Origin: an uncultured Bacteroidales bacterium
Lineage (GTDB): Bacteria > Bacteroidota > Bacteroidia > Bacteroidales > Marinilabiliaceae
DNA: 20,043 bases
Reading direction: 5' to 3'
NCBI GenBank assembly: GCA_934725785.1
Contig: CAKVCS010000005.1
Coordinates: 1 to 20,043, forward strand
Shown here: one piece after another, positions 1-7,283 of the stretch
Layout of the letters: each line of letters starts with the position of its first letter
Numbering within the stretch: the stretch's first letter is position 1
The notes under the pieces: generated by a model
The model's input: only the letters and a program-made list of their open reading frames with translations
Database searches by the model: none
What the model was told of the DNA's origin: nothing
Made by a program: the position numbers and the translations under genes

Positions 1-223
1 AAGCCCTGACGGCATCGATGGTGGCGACGCGCTCCACCCTGTCCGCCTCGCGGAAGTTGGCGTTGATCATCTGATCGTAGACATCGGCCCATACGCCGAC
101 CCTGGCGCCAGCCGCGAGAAGGGCTTGGATAAGGTTGGCGTATGTGTCGGCGGACTGGTAGTCGAAATGGCGGCTGAAGAGAGTAAACAAGATGGGAAAG
201 CGTGTGTTTGGCAGGTTGGACAA
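1..223 (-). CDS. Partial gene, probable NAD kinase N-terminus (runs off left edge)
   Basis: An open frame begins just after the mpl stop and runs off the left edge without a stop. No ATG is available: TTG at 223-221 or TTG at 190-188 are the possible starts. The second would give a protein opening MFTLFSRHFDYQSADTYANL. A hydrophobic strand followed by an FSRHFDYQ-like turn and then a helix (LIQALLAAGARVGVW) resembles the first beta-alpha unit of Bacteroidota NAD kinases (ATP + NAD to NADP, cytoplasmic). The diagnostic GGDGT motif would lie beyond the edge, so the identification rests on shape and a short resemblance only. It is the last visible member of the run that starts at hisF, about 10 bases after mpl. 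Confidence 0.45.
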   Translation of the reverse strand, partial: MSNLPNTRFPILFTLFSRHFDYQSADTYANLIQALLAAGARVGVWADVYDQMINANFREADRVERVATIDAVRA

Positions 224-233
224 AAGAGAAGCC

Positions 234-1622
234 TTAGGCGTGGAGCAGCTCGGCCGCGAGTTTTTTGACGTCGAGCCCGCCGAAGTTGCCTGAGGTCATT
301 ATCAGCAGGACGCCGCCGCGCAAATCCGTGGCGCGGAGCAGCGCCTCTACATCGGCGGGGCGCGTGAGAACCGACATGTCCCGATGGGCGAAGGCGGCCG
401 CCACATCGGCCGTGGAGAAAACGTCGAGCCTCTTGTGGGCAATGACGTCGGGGCTGAAATAGACTATGGCCTTGTCGGCCCCATCCATCGAGCCCCGGTA
501 TTGTGGCAGGAAATCCCTCGTGAGGCTGCTGAAAGTATGCAACTCCATGCACGCCACGACTTTTCGACCAGGATATCGGCTGCGGACGGCATCTATCGTC
601 GCCTTGAGCTTGGAGGGCGAGTGGGCGAAGTCGAGATAAGCGACGGCCCCCCTCATTGGCCCGCCGGGCAAAGCCCGGCAAAGCTCCTGAAGCCTGCGCG
701 CGGCGCCGCCGAAAGAGCTGATGGCCTCGACGAACCGCTCGGGGCTGACACCTGCCTCGCGGCAGGCGAGCATGGCGGCCTGCATGTTCTGCATATTGTG
801 GTCGCCAAAAACGGCGACGGGCAAATCGGCACCGTTGACGCGGGCCGAGACGGAGGCTCCATCGGCCGAGACGCGCCAAGGGAACCCCTCGTAGGGCTCG
901 GCCGTGACGCCCTGCGGGTAGGACTCGGCAGCAATGGCGCGCAGGTTGGCGTCTTTTGCGCAATAGATAAGCGCGCCGCCGGGCATGACGGAGTGGGCGA
1001 ACTGGCGGAACTGGTCGACGTAACCGCTGAACGTGGGGAAGACGTTGACGTGGTCCCACGCTATGCCAGTTATGACGGCCACGTCGGGGTGGTAATGCAG
1101 GAACTTGCTTGTACGGTCGAGTGGCGAGGTGAGATACTCGTCGCCCTCAAACACGGCAATCTTGGCGGTGTGGGACAGCCTGACCATTGTGTCGAAGCCA
1201 TCGACCTGCGCCCCTACCATGTAGTCGAAGTCGACGCCGCAGTGGCGGAGGACGTACATTATCATGGCCGTGGTGGTGGTCTTGCCGTGGCTGCCGCCGA
1301 CGACGATCCTCTTCTCGTGGCGCGTCTGCTCGTAGAGGTAGTCAGGGAAGGAGTATATCTTCACCCCGAGCTGACGTGCCCTGGCGAGCTCGGGATTGTC
1401 TTCCGTGGCGTGCATGCCGAGTATTACGGCATCGACATCGGGCGTGATGCGGTCGGGATGCCAGCCCGGCTCGTCGGGCAGGAGCCCATGGGCTGCGAGT
1501 CGGCTCTTTGACGGCTCGAAAAATTCATCGTCGGAGCCCGAGACGGCATAGCCCTTGGCCTGAAGGGCGAGAGCGAGGTTGTGCATGACGGCACCGCCTA
1601 TAGCTATGAAATGGACTCGCAT
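234..1622 (-). CDS. mpl: UDP-N-acetylmuramate:L-alanyl-gamma-D-glutamyl-meso-diaminopimelate ligase (murein tripeptide ligase)
   Basis: A 462-residue Mur-ligase-family protein. Mpl recycles peptidoglycan by joining the salvaged tripeptide L-Ala-D-Glu-mDAP to UDP-MurNAc with ATP in the cytoplasm. Visible features are an N-terminal Rossmann-type domain opening MRVHFIAIGG, with SGSDD near 28-32. The ATP-binding P-loop GSHGKTTTT is at about 110-118. The central domain carries the FEGDEYLTSPLDRTSKF stretch, and HNMQNMQAA comes before the C-terminal domain. Length and the FEGDEY signature fit Mpl better than MurC, which it otherwise resembles. It lies 53 bases after the flippase-like gene and about 10 before the partial left-edge gene, so it is probably cotranscribed with them. 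Confidence 0.9.
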   Translation of the reverse strand: MRVHFIAIGGAVMHNLALALQAKGYAVSGSDDEFFEPSKSRLAAHGLLPDEPGWHPDRITPDVDAVILGMHATEDNPELARARQLGVKIYSFPDYLYEQTRHEKRIVVGGSHGKTTTTAMIMYVLRHCGVDFDYMVGAQVDGFDTMVRLSHTAKIAVFEGDEYLTSPLDRTSKFLHYHPDVAVITGIAWDHVNVFPTFSGYVDQFRQFAHSVMPGGALIYCAKDANLRAIAAESYPQGVTAEPYEGFPWRVSADGASVSARVNGADLPVAVFGDHNMQNMQAAMLACREAGVSPERFVEAISSFGGAARRLQELCRALPGGPMRGAVAYLDFAHSPSKLKATIDAVRSRYPGRKVVACMELHTFSSLTRDFLPQYRGSMDGADKAIVYFSPDVIAHKRLDVFSTADVAAAFAHRDMSVLTRPADVEALLRATDLRGGVLLIMTSGNFGGLDVKKLAAELLHA

Positions 1623-1675
1623 AGTTTTATTATGTTGTTTTACAACGTCATAGGCACATCACGGCCAGACATCAA

Positions 1676-2611
1676 TTACATTTTCTCGACTACGTCGGCC
1701 AGCTCGAGAGACTCGTCGGGCTTGGGGATGGGCTTGCCGTCTATCCTGCCGGTCCGCAGGGAGTAATAGACTCCGGGGAGCGAGCACGCGAGCGACACGG
1801 CGTAGAAGAGCAGGCTCAACGATATGGCGCAGTTGGGCTCGACGCCAAGGTAGCGTGAGCCTATCATGAAAGCCATCTCTCGCGCCCCGACGCCTCCTAT
1901 GGTGACGGGGACGGCCGAGGCGATGCTGCTGATGAGGAAAAGGAAGAGGTAGTCGCTGATGAGCCCGACAGCCCCGAGGCCCTCGAGGATTGCCGCGGCC
2001 GTGCACATCTGCAAGCCCTGCACACAGAGCGAGACGGCGAGCGCGACAAGAGCGGCGCGTGAGAGCACACGCTGAAAGAGGCGGAAAAACATCCAATAAG
2101 CCCAGACTCCGACAGGGATGAGGGCCAGCACCCAGAGCTGCTCGGCCGGCGAGACCTCCCTAAGGCCGACACTCTCGGCCAGCCCGGGCCGGAAAGCGGC
2201 ATAGGCCAAGGTGTAGACGAGGATGGCGCCAAGCCCGCTTAGGCGATCGCCTACGAGCGCGAAGACGGCCGGCTTGACCGGCGTGGCGTAGCGGCGATGG
2301 AGCCAATAGACCTTATAGCCGTCGCCCCCCACCCCGCCAGGCAGGAAAAAGTTGTAAAACATGCCGAGCCAATAGAGCCTCATGTTGACCTTCCACCCGA
2401 CCCTGACAGGCACTGCGGCGAGCACAAGCCTGACCCTCTCGGAGCTGACGACCTGAGACATGGCGTAAAGGACGAGGGCGAGGGCGAGCCATTGTGGCGA
2501 CACGCTCCGCATTGTCTGCCAAGTGCCGCCGATGTCGATTTTTGAGAATACGAAAGCGAGCGCGCCCACCGACACGCCTACTTTAAGCATGGTTTTTACT
2601 GTTTTATTCAT
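1676..2611 (-). CDS. Flippase-like integral membrane protein (UPF0104 / LPG-synthase transmembrane type)
   Basis: A 311-residue polytopic protein with about eight hydrophobic segments, starting with a short basic N-terminus (MNKTVKTMLK) and a first membrane helix. Two family signatures are present: FFLPGGVGGDGYKVYW at about 88-103 and IGGVGAREMAF at about 238-248. These mark the AglD/UPF0104 family, related to the transmembrane half of lysylphosphatidylglycerol synthase. Some members act on lipid-linked substrates, but most bacterial ones have no proven role. There is no cytoplasmic synthetase domain, so it is not a full MprF. It sits between a C_GCAxxG_C_C gene and mpl. The mpl neighbour hints at cell-envelope work, but this is inference. 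Confidence 0.82.
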   Translation of the reverse strand: MNKTVKTMLKVGVSVGALAFVFSKIDIGGTWQTMRSVSPQWLALALVLYAMSQVVSSERVRLVLAAVPVRVGWKVNMRLYWLGMFYNFFLPGGVGGDGYKVYWLHRRYATPVKPAVFALVGDRLSGLGAILVYTLAYAAFRPGLAESVGLREVSPAEQLWVLALIPVGVWAYWMFFRLFQRVLSRAALVALAVSLCVQGLQMCTAAAILEGLGAVGLISDYLFLFLISSIASAVPVTIGGVGAREMAFMIGSRYLGVEPNCAISLSLLFYAVSLACSLPGVYYSLRTGRIDGKPIPKPDESLELADVVEKM

Positions 2612-2654
2612 TGTGGCAAGGCGGGGCCCCGCGGCAGCGGAGGCGCGAAGAGGA

Positions 2655-2993
2655 CTACTCGCCGCCGGCGAGCTTCTCTAAAATCTCATCTATCGCCATG
2701 ACGCAGACCAGGCACGGCGTTCCGCTGCGCCCCTTGATGTCGGCGCACGTAAGGAATCCGTTGGTGGTCTTTTTGAACTCGGCCTCGACCTTGTCAGCCT
2801 CGTCCGGGGCTATGCACCGGGCAGCGTAGAGGGCGCCGCACAGCCCGCCGGGAGCCCGCCCCGCGGCGAAGCCGGCAAAGCGCTCGAGAGCCTCGTCCTG
2901 CGTGAGCCCGAGCTTGGCTGCGTATTTGTAGACCACGGCCTGGGCGCAATTGTGGCGGAAAGGCGGGGTGCGGAAAGTGTCAGTGCATTTCAT
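2655..2993 (-). CDS. C_GCAxxG_C_C family cysteine-rich protein
   Basis: A small 112-residue protein with the spaced cysteine pattern of the C_GCAxxG_C_C family. HNCAQAVVYKYA carries Cys16, GRAPGGLCGAL carries Cys52, and TCADIKG carries Cys83. PCLVC (94-97) precedes a closing helix. Members are small, presumed redox-active or metal-binding proteins, often annotated as putative redox-active; no reaction is established. There is no signal peptide, so it is likely cytoplasmic. Gaps of 31 and 43 bases to the HD-domain and flippase-like genes suggest cotranscription. The spacer downstream contains a perfect 12-base GC palindrome (2621-2632). Confidence 0.85.
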   Translation of the reverse strand: MKCTDTFRTPPFRHNCAQAVVYKYAAKLGLTQDEALERFAGFAAGRAPGGLCGALYAARCIAPDEADKVEAEFKKTTNGFLTCADIKGRSGTPCLVCVMAIDEILEKLAGGE

Positions 2994-3024
2994 TGTGTTT
3001 CAAAGACGATAATGTAATGCGGGG

Positions 3025-3579
3025 CTAAACTATTCGGGGTATGCGGAAAGCCTCGTCCATCGCGAGGAAGCGGTCCCGGCTGTCGTCGCCATACTTGGCG
3101 CACGAGGCGAGAGCCCTGTCGAAGCTTTTCATCTCCGCGAGATTCCTCGACTTGCTGAAGAACTTGTCGGCGTAGCATATGATCCTCTCCTCGGGCGTGA
3201 CGGGGAGGAGGTCGCGATGTGGCAGCGGCAAGTCATTCGCCAAGATGTACTGGAGCGAGAGGCCTGAACCCGTGTGCCGCTCTGCCACGAGGGCGTGACG
3301 AGGCAGCCCGACGTCGCGCAACATCTCGGACCCTATGGTGCCGTGGCATATGTAAGGCCGGGACCCGAAGCAGAAGATGGAGGGCGCGTCGGTGCCGATG
3401 ATGCCGATGTCGTGGAGCATGGCGGCCTCGAAGACGAACTGCCTGTCGGCCCCCGCCTCGGGGTGCGCGTCAGCGATCTCCACGGCCAGGCCCGCCACGC
3501 AACGGCTGTGGGTCACGAGGATGTTCCACAGCTGGGACCCTGGCTCGTAGAAGCGGCCTATGACAGACTCGGGAGACAT
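3025..3579 (-). CDS. HD-domain (HDIG-type) metal-dependent phosphohydrolase
   Basis: A 184-residue single-domain HD-superfamily protein. The expected metal ligands appear in order: His24 in THSRCVA, His56-Asp57 in AAMLHDIGI (the HDIG signature), His79 in ICHGTIGSEML, His102 in AERHTG, and Asp138 in CYADKFFSKS. Such proteins hydrolyse phosphate mono- or diesters, commonly of nucleotides, but the substrate cannot be read from sequence. It lacks GAF, PAS or relA/spoT-type synthetase domains and has no signal peptide. It begins 24 bases after the hisIE stop and ends 31 bases before the cysteine-protein gene, well inside the apparent operon. Confidence 0.85.
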   Translation of the reverse strand: MSPESVIGRFYEPGSQLWNILVTHSRCVAGLAVEIADAHPEAGADRQFVFEAAMLHDIGIIGTDAPSIFCFGSRPYICHGTIGSEMLRDVGLPRHALVAERHTGSGLSLQYILANDLPLPHRDLLPVTPEERIICYADKFFSKSRNLAEMKSFDRALASCAKYGDDSRDRFLAMDEAFRIPRIV

Positions 3580-3603
3580 GGGACGGAAGTTGCGCTGATC
3601 TTC

Positions 3604-4200
3604 TTAGTGATGCCTGGAGCGGAGCTCTCTGGCCACGTCCTCAATGCGGTAGCCTTTGTGTGTAAGGAGCACTATGAGGTGGTAGAGGACGTCGGCGCTC
3701 TCGTATATGAAATTCTCGTCGTCGCCGGCCGTCGCGCCAATGACGCACTCCACGGCCTCCTCGCCGAGCTTCTTGGCGATTTTGTTGGTGCCTTTCTTGA
3801 AGAGGCTGGTGGTGTAGCTGCCCTCGGGCATCTCCTGGTGCCTCTTGTCGATGAAGTCTTGCAGCTCCTTGAGGAACATGACGTCCTCGGCCTCGTTGGT
3901 CTCGCCCCAGCATGTGTCCGTCCCGGTGTGGCAGACGGGCCCGTCGGGGTGAACCTTGATGAGGAGCGTGTCGTGGTCGCAGTCCTCGGCAATCGAGACG
4001 ACGTGGAGGAAGTTGCCGCTTGTCTCGCCCTTGGTCCATAGCGTCTGTCGGCTGCGGCTGTAGAAGGTTACGAGTCCGTCGGCCTTAGTCTTCTCGACGG
4101 CCTCCTGGTTCATGTATCCGAGCATGAGAACCTTGCCAGTATCGGCGTCTTGTATGATTGCGGGGATGAGGCCCGCAGAGTCTTTCGTGAAGTCCAACAT
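3604..4200 (-). CDS. hisIE: Bifunctional phosphoribosyl-AMP cyclohydrolase / phosphoribosyl-ATP pyrophosphatase
   Basis: A 198-residue fusion catalysing steps 2 and 3 of histidine biosynthesis: PR-ATP to PR-AMP (HisE part), then ring opening to ProFAR (HisI part). The N-terminal cyclohydrolase domain (about 1-105) shows MLGYMNQEA, FYSRSRQTLWTKGETSGN, the metal-binding DCDHDTLL with Cys74, and CHTG with Cys90, plus Cys97. The C-terminal domain (about 107-198) shows SLFKKGTNKIAKKLGEEAVE and ESADVLYHLIVLL, the MazG-like four-helix pyrophosphatase fold with acidic metal ligands. Length is typical for the fused form. It follows hisF after 33 bases. Confidence 0.96.
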   Translation of the reverse strand: MLDFTKDSAGLIPAIIQDADTGKVLMLGYMNQEAVEKTKADGLVTFYSRSRQTLWTKGETSGNFLHVVSIAEDCDHDTLLIKVHPDGPVCHTGTDTCWGETNEAEDVMFLKELQDFIDKRHQEMPEGSYTTSLFKKGTNKIAKKLGEEAVECVIGATAGDDENFIYESADVLYHLIVLLTHKGYRIEDVARELRSRHH

Positions 4201-4233
4201 CGGGAGTGTATGTATGTTTCTGTTTTTGATTCC

Positions 4234-4995
4234 TTATTTGAGTCGTATGGGGATTCCTTGCCCTGCGAGGTACTCTTTGAGGTCGGGTATCGCGATCTCG
4301 TGGAAGTGGAATATCGACGCCGCGAGGCCCGCGTCGGCCTTGCCCCGAGTGAAGACGTCACGGAAGTGCTCCATGTTGCCGGCCCCGCCGGATGCGATGA
4401 CCGGTATCGAGAGCTCCTCGCTGAGGCGTGCGAGGGCGTCGCACGCGAACCCGTTCTTGGTGCCGTCGTGATTCATGCTCGTGAAAAGGATCTCGCCCGC
4501 GCCCCGCTCCTGCGCCTCGTGCGCCCACTCGAAGAGCCTGCGCTCGGTGTCGATGCGCCCTCCGTGGACCGTGACGACCCACTCGCCTTTTTCGTCCTGT
4601 CGCGCGTCGACGGCCACGGTGACGAACTGGCTGCCAAAGTTGTGGGAGAGGTCGGATATGAGCTGCGGGTTCTTGACTGCGGCGGAGTTGACCGAGACCT
4701 TGTCGGCCCCGGCGACGAGGAGCCTGTCGGCGTCGGCGAGCTCGCTGATTCCTCCGCCGACGGTGAAGGGGATGTTGATGTGGCGCGCGATGCGCTCAAC
4801 GAGCGAGGCGAATGTCTTTCGCCCCTCGTGGCTCGCCGTGATGTCAAGGAAGACGAGCTCGTCCGCCCCTTGGCGCGCGTATTCCGCGCCGAGCTCGACG
4901 GGGTCGCCCACATTCTTGATGTTGACAAAGTTGACACCTTTGACGGTCTGGCCGTCGCGGATGTCGAGACAAGGTATTATGCGTTTGGCAAGCAC
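4234..4995 (-). CDS. hisF: Imidazole glycerol phosphate synthase cyclase subunit
   Basis: A 253-residue (beta-alpha)8 barrel enzyme that closes PRFAR with HisH-derived ammonia to give imidazole glycerol phosphate and AICAR. Family marks are MLAKRIIPCLDIRDG with catalytic Asp11, VGGGI at about 79-83 and GADKVSVNSAAV for phosphate binding. Others are FVTVAVDAR with catalytic Asp130, and ASGGAGN near the C-terminus. The start is GTG at 4995-4993: an in-frame stop lies seven codons upstream with no ATG between, and the protein begins exactly where the family does. hisIE follows, but hisH and hisA are not adjacent upstream, where a metallopeptidase lies instead. It is apparently the first gene of the long minus-strand operon. 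Confidence 0.96.
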   Translation of the reverse strand: MLAKRIIPCLDIRDGQTVKGVNFVNIKNVGDPVELGAEYARQGADELVFLDITASHEGRKTFASLVERIARHINIPFTVGGGISELADADRLLVAGADKVSVNSAAVKNPQLISDLSHNFGSQFVTVAVDARQDEKGEWVVTVHGGRIDTERRLFEWAHEAQERGAGEILFTSMNHDGTKNGFACDALARLSEELSIPVIASGGAGNMEHFRDVFTRGKADAGLAASIFHFHEIAIPDLKEYLAGQGIPIRLK

Positions 4996-5020
4996 AGGCT
5001 CGGCTTCGTTTGTTTAGTGA

Positions 5021-5078
5021 TAAAAAGGGAAAGCGCAATGGCCGGCGCAGCCCAAAGGGTCACGCCGCGCCCTTGCGC
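5021..5078 (-). terminator. Hairpin with T-rich tract upstream of hisF (terminator or attenuator)
   Basis: Read on the minus strand, arms GCGCAA (5078-5073) and TTGCGC (5038-5033) enclose a nested GGCG/CGCC stem capped by CCC-TTT-GGG. The hairpin is followed at once by TTTCCCTTTTTA (5032-5021). This is the layout of an intrinsic terminator, and it lies between the metallopeptidase stop (5132) and the hisF start (4995). The simplest reading is termination of the metallopeptidase transcript. If a hisF promoter lies upstream of it (a TAAATTCG-like box is visible around 5079-5086), it would instead be a leader attenuator. No histidine-rich leader peptide was seen. Confidence 0.5.
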
Positions 5079-5131
5079 GAATTTAGCTTTAAAAGGTAGA
5101 CCTTGGATGCGGGAGATGGGAGATTATTTAC

Positions 5132-6034
5132 CTACAGTTCCTGATACCTTCCCTTGAAGAGGGACTCTGAGCCTTTTATTGAGCCGCCGTCCATGCCGGC
5201 GCGGAGGTAGCGCGCCCTCTGCTGGGCTGTCCCGTGGGTGAAGCTCTCGGGCACCGCGCGGCCTTGCGCCTTCTTCTGCAGATAGTCGTCCCCGATGACT
5301 AGGGCGGTGGATATGGCGTCCTCGATGTCGCCGTCCTCGAGCGAGTGGTACATGTTGTTCTCGCCCGCGGCCCACACGCCGGCCAGGTAGTCGGCCTGCA
5401 GCTCGAGCCGGACGCTGAGCTGGTTGGCTTGCGCCTGGGGCATTGAGCTCATCTTCTCATGGACTTTGGGGAGCGTGCCGAGAAGGTTCTGGACATGATG
5501 GGCCACCTCGTGGGCCACGACGTAGGCATAGGCCAGCTCGCAGAGGTTCTTGCCGCGGCTCGGCCGGACGCCGAGGCTCTGCTTCATCGAGAGGAGGAAG
5601 GAGAGGTCTATATATAAGCACTTGTCCGCAGAGCAGTAGAAAGGGCCGACGGCGGACGTGGCGCCCCCGCACGCGCTCCGGACGCTCTCGGTGAAGAGGA
5701 CGAGCGTGGGGGGCTGGTAGGTGAGCCCGGCCTCACGGAACTTGGCGGTCCAGACGTCCTCGGTCGAGGCCAATATCTGGCGGCAGATGGTGGCCATGCG
5801 CTCCTCCTCCTCTGTCGGCTGGTAGTCCGACTCCGCGCCGCCGGGCGACACGGAGCTTACGACATTGCCGACACCGGTGTCGGAGAGCACGCTGAGCGGG
5901 TCTCCCCCCTGTAGATAGACAACGAGCATGGCGATGATGACGCCGACAATCCCGACCCCGCCGACCGCCTTGCCCTTCGACGAGCCTCGGCGATCGTCAA
6001 CGTTGGAGCTCTCCCTCCGTCCTGACAACTTCAT
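5132..6034 (-). CDS. ypfJ: Neutral zinc metallopeptidase, YpfJ/KPN_02809 type (PF04228)
   Basis: A 300-residue membrane-anchored putative zinc peptidase. It opens with the family signature MKLSGRRESSNVDDRRG, then one membrane helix at about 23-41 (GGVGIVGVIIAMLVVYL), a linker and a catalytic domain. The zinc motif HEVAHH is at 175-180, and ELQADYLAGVWA at about 211-222 supplies the likely third ligand. SAVGPFYCSADKCLYIDLSF is also characteristic. The physiological substrate of this family is not established. The catalytic domain should face the periplasm. It reads away from the histidine kinase gene, sharing a 167-base divergent spacer. Confidence 0.9.
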   Translation of the reverse strand: MKLSGRRESSNVDDRRGSSKGKAVGGVGIVGVIIAMLVVYLQGGDPLSVLSDTGVGNVVSSVSPGGAESDYQPTEEEERMATICRQILASTEDVWTAKFREAGLTYQPPTLVLFTESVRSACGGATSAVGPFYCSADKCLYIDLSFLLSMKQSLGVRPSRGKNLCELAYAYVVAHEVAHHVQNLLGTLPKVHEKMSSMPQAQANQLSVRLELQADYLAGVWAAGENNMYHSLEDGDIEDAISTALVIGDDYLQKKAQGRAVPESFTHGTAQQRARYLRAGMDGGSIKGSESLFKGRYQEL

Positions 6035-6201
6035 GTTACGATCCTTATTATTATCCTGCCGGCGCAGCCCATGCGAGCATTGCGCCCAGCTTCGCCTTTT
6101 ACGTCACCGCGAGGCAAATGTTTTGATTTCGGGGGCCACTTTGGGATGTTCATCGGCCTTTTGTGTCGTTTTGCGCACGAAGGCCTAAAGCGGATGGCAA
6201 A
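6035..6201. other. Divergent intergenic spacer between metallopeptidase and histidine kinase genes
   Basis: This 167-base spacer must hold the control regions for both the minus-strand metallopeptidase and the plus-strand kinase operon. I searched both strands for the Bacteroidota TAnnTTTG -7 box and saw no convincing match, so no promoter is called. The stretch is AT-richer near 6035-6060 and again at 6190-6215. Confidence 0.4.
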
Positions 6202-7275
6202 ATGAGATATATTAGCGGCATGAAACGCAACACCGGCGCCGCTGGCCTGTCCCATCTGGCAATGGACTGGGCCGCATACACCATCGCGACATTCTTTCTT
6301 TGCGACATCGTATGGGAGTTCATCGACTACGGCTCGTGGGAGTGGACGTGGGACAATGACTTGGCCGGCCTGGCCGAGGATTTAGCCTACTGCGGCTTCT
6401 TCTCGCTGTCGAGCATCGCCACGTCGTCGCTGCTGTTCCGCCTCCGATACTTCAAGAAGTTGGCGTATGGCAGGTTGGTGACATCCGGGTTGATAACGCT
6501 GTCGGCCAACCTGCTTCTTGCCGTGATATGCGAGAACGCGTATTACGCGCTGTACCCGACCGATGAGGACACATTCTGGGGCAGCGTGTACTTTTTCTGC
6601 TTCATATCATCACTCGCCTCGTTCGGCCACACGGCGCAACACTACAGCCTATTGATAGTGAAGCAGAACGAGGAAAAACTCGCACTACAGAAAAAGCTGC
6701 TGAAGCTGCAGCTTGACCCGCACTTTGTCTTCAACAGCCTCAGCACCCTGGCAGGGCTGACGCGGCTGGATCCCGAGAAGGCCGAGGACTTCACCGTGAA
6801 ACTCGCCAAGACTTACAGGCGCATCCTCGCCGCTGTGGATCACGATGTTGTCAGCATCCCGGACGCCGTGGCGTTCGCCAAAGACTACGTGGCTCTGCTC
6901 AACGTACGCTTCGCCGACAGGGTAGAGCTCGACACGGGCGGATGCGAAGCCAACGACAAAGAAGGGATCCTGACCCTATCGATGCAGGTGCTGATAGAGA
7001 ACGCCGTGAAACACGGCATGGGCAACGGCACAGGCAAAGTGACGATACACTTAGAGAAACGCGGCGATCGCCTGACAGTCCGAAACGACCGGCCGCAGGA
7101 TGGGCAAGAAAGCCGCGGCACGTCATCGTTAGGCATAGGGCTATCCAACCTGCGGAAGAGGTACGAGCTGGAATGCGGCATTGCGCCAAGCATCTGCAAG
7201 ACAGACGATTATTTCGAAGTAGAGTTGCCGATAATAAACATAGGCGTGACAAAAGAAGAACCACGCACTGCATAG
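6202..7275 (+). CDS. LytS-type sensor histidine kinase (His_kinase family PF06580)
   Basis: A 357-residue inner-membrane sensor kinase. The N-terminal half carries about four membrane helices (about 20-40, 63-80, 93-112, 126-153) with no recognisable extracellular sensor domain. A short coiled linker (KQNEEKLALQKKLLKLQ) leads to the phosphoacceptor motif LDPHFVFNSL with His174. The ATPase part shows the N-box LIENAVKHG at about 264-272 and GIGLSNLRKRY at about 311-321. This is the class that pairs with LytTR regulators, and such a regulator starts 8 bases after its stop. ATG at 6202 was chosen; ATG at 6220, six codons later, is equally possible, and an ATG at 6163 would add a non-hydrophobic extension. 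Confidence 0.9.
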   Translation: MRYISGMKRNTGAAGLSHLAMDWAAYTIATFFLCDIVWEFIDYGSWEWTWDNDLAGLAEDLAYCGFFSLSSIATSSLLFRLRYFKKLAYGRLVTSGLITLSANLLLAVICENAYYALYPTDEDTFWGSVYFFCFISSLASFGHTAQHYSLLIVKQNEEKLALQKKLLKLQLDPHFVFNSLSTLAGLTRLDPEKAEDFTVKLAKTYRRILAAVDHDVVSIPDAVAFAKDYVALLNVRFADRVELDTGGCEANDKEGILTLSMQVLIENAVKHGMGNGTGKVTIHLEKRGDRLTVRNDRPQDGQESRGTSSLGIGLSNLRKRYELECGIAPSICKTDDYFEVELPIINIGVTKEEPRTA

Positions 7276-7283
7276 ATTTAGAC

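Noticed and set aside
384..1511. Long plus-strand open frame opposite mpl
   Set aside because: Antisense artefact of GC-rich codon use. The protein has no recognisable motif, while the minus strand encodes a complete Mur ligase.
1632..1650. Small hairpin in the spacer upstream of mpl
   Set aside because: The stem is about seven pairs with a wobble, AT-rich, and has no T run in the direction of transcription.
2621..2632. Perfect 12-base palindrome GCGGGGCCCCGC in a short operon spacer
   Set aside because: No loop and no T tract, and such GC palindromes are expected at times in GC-rich DNA. It is not called as a functional site.
4150..5157. Plus-strand open frame of 335 codons opposite hisF
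   Set aside because: It is the mirror of hisF, whose catalytic residues and length are all in place. The translation is low in family-like features.
6942..7283. N-terminal extension of the response regulator overlapping the kinase gene
   Set aside because: The extension is arginine-rich shadow sequence inside the kinase gene. The receiver domain begins exactly at ATG 7284.
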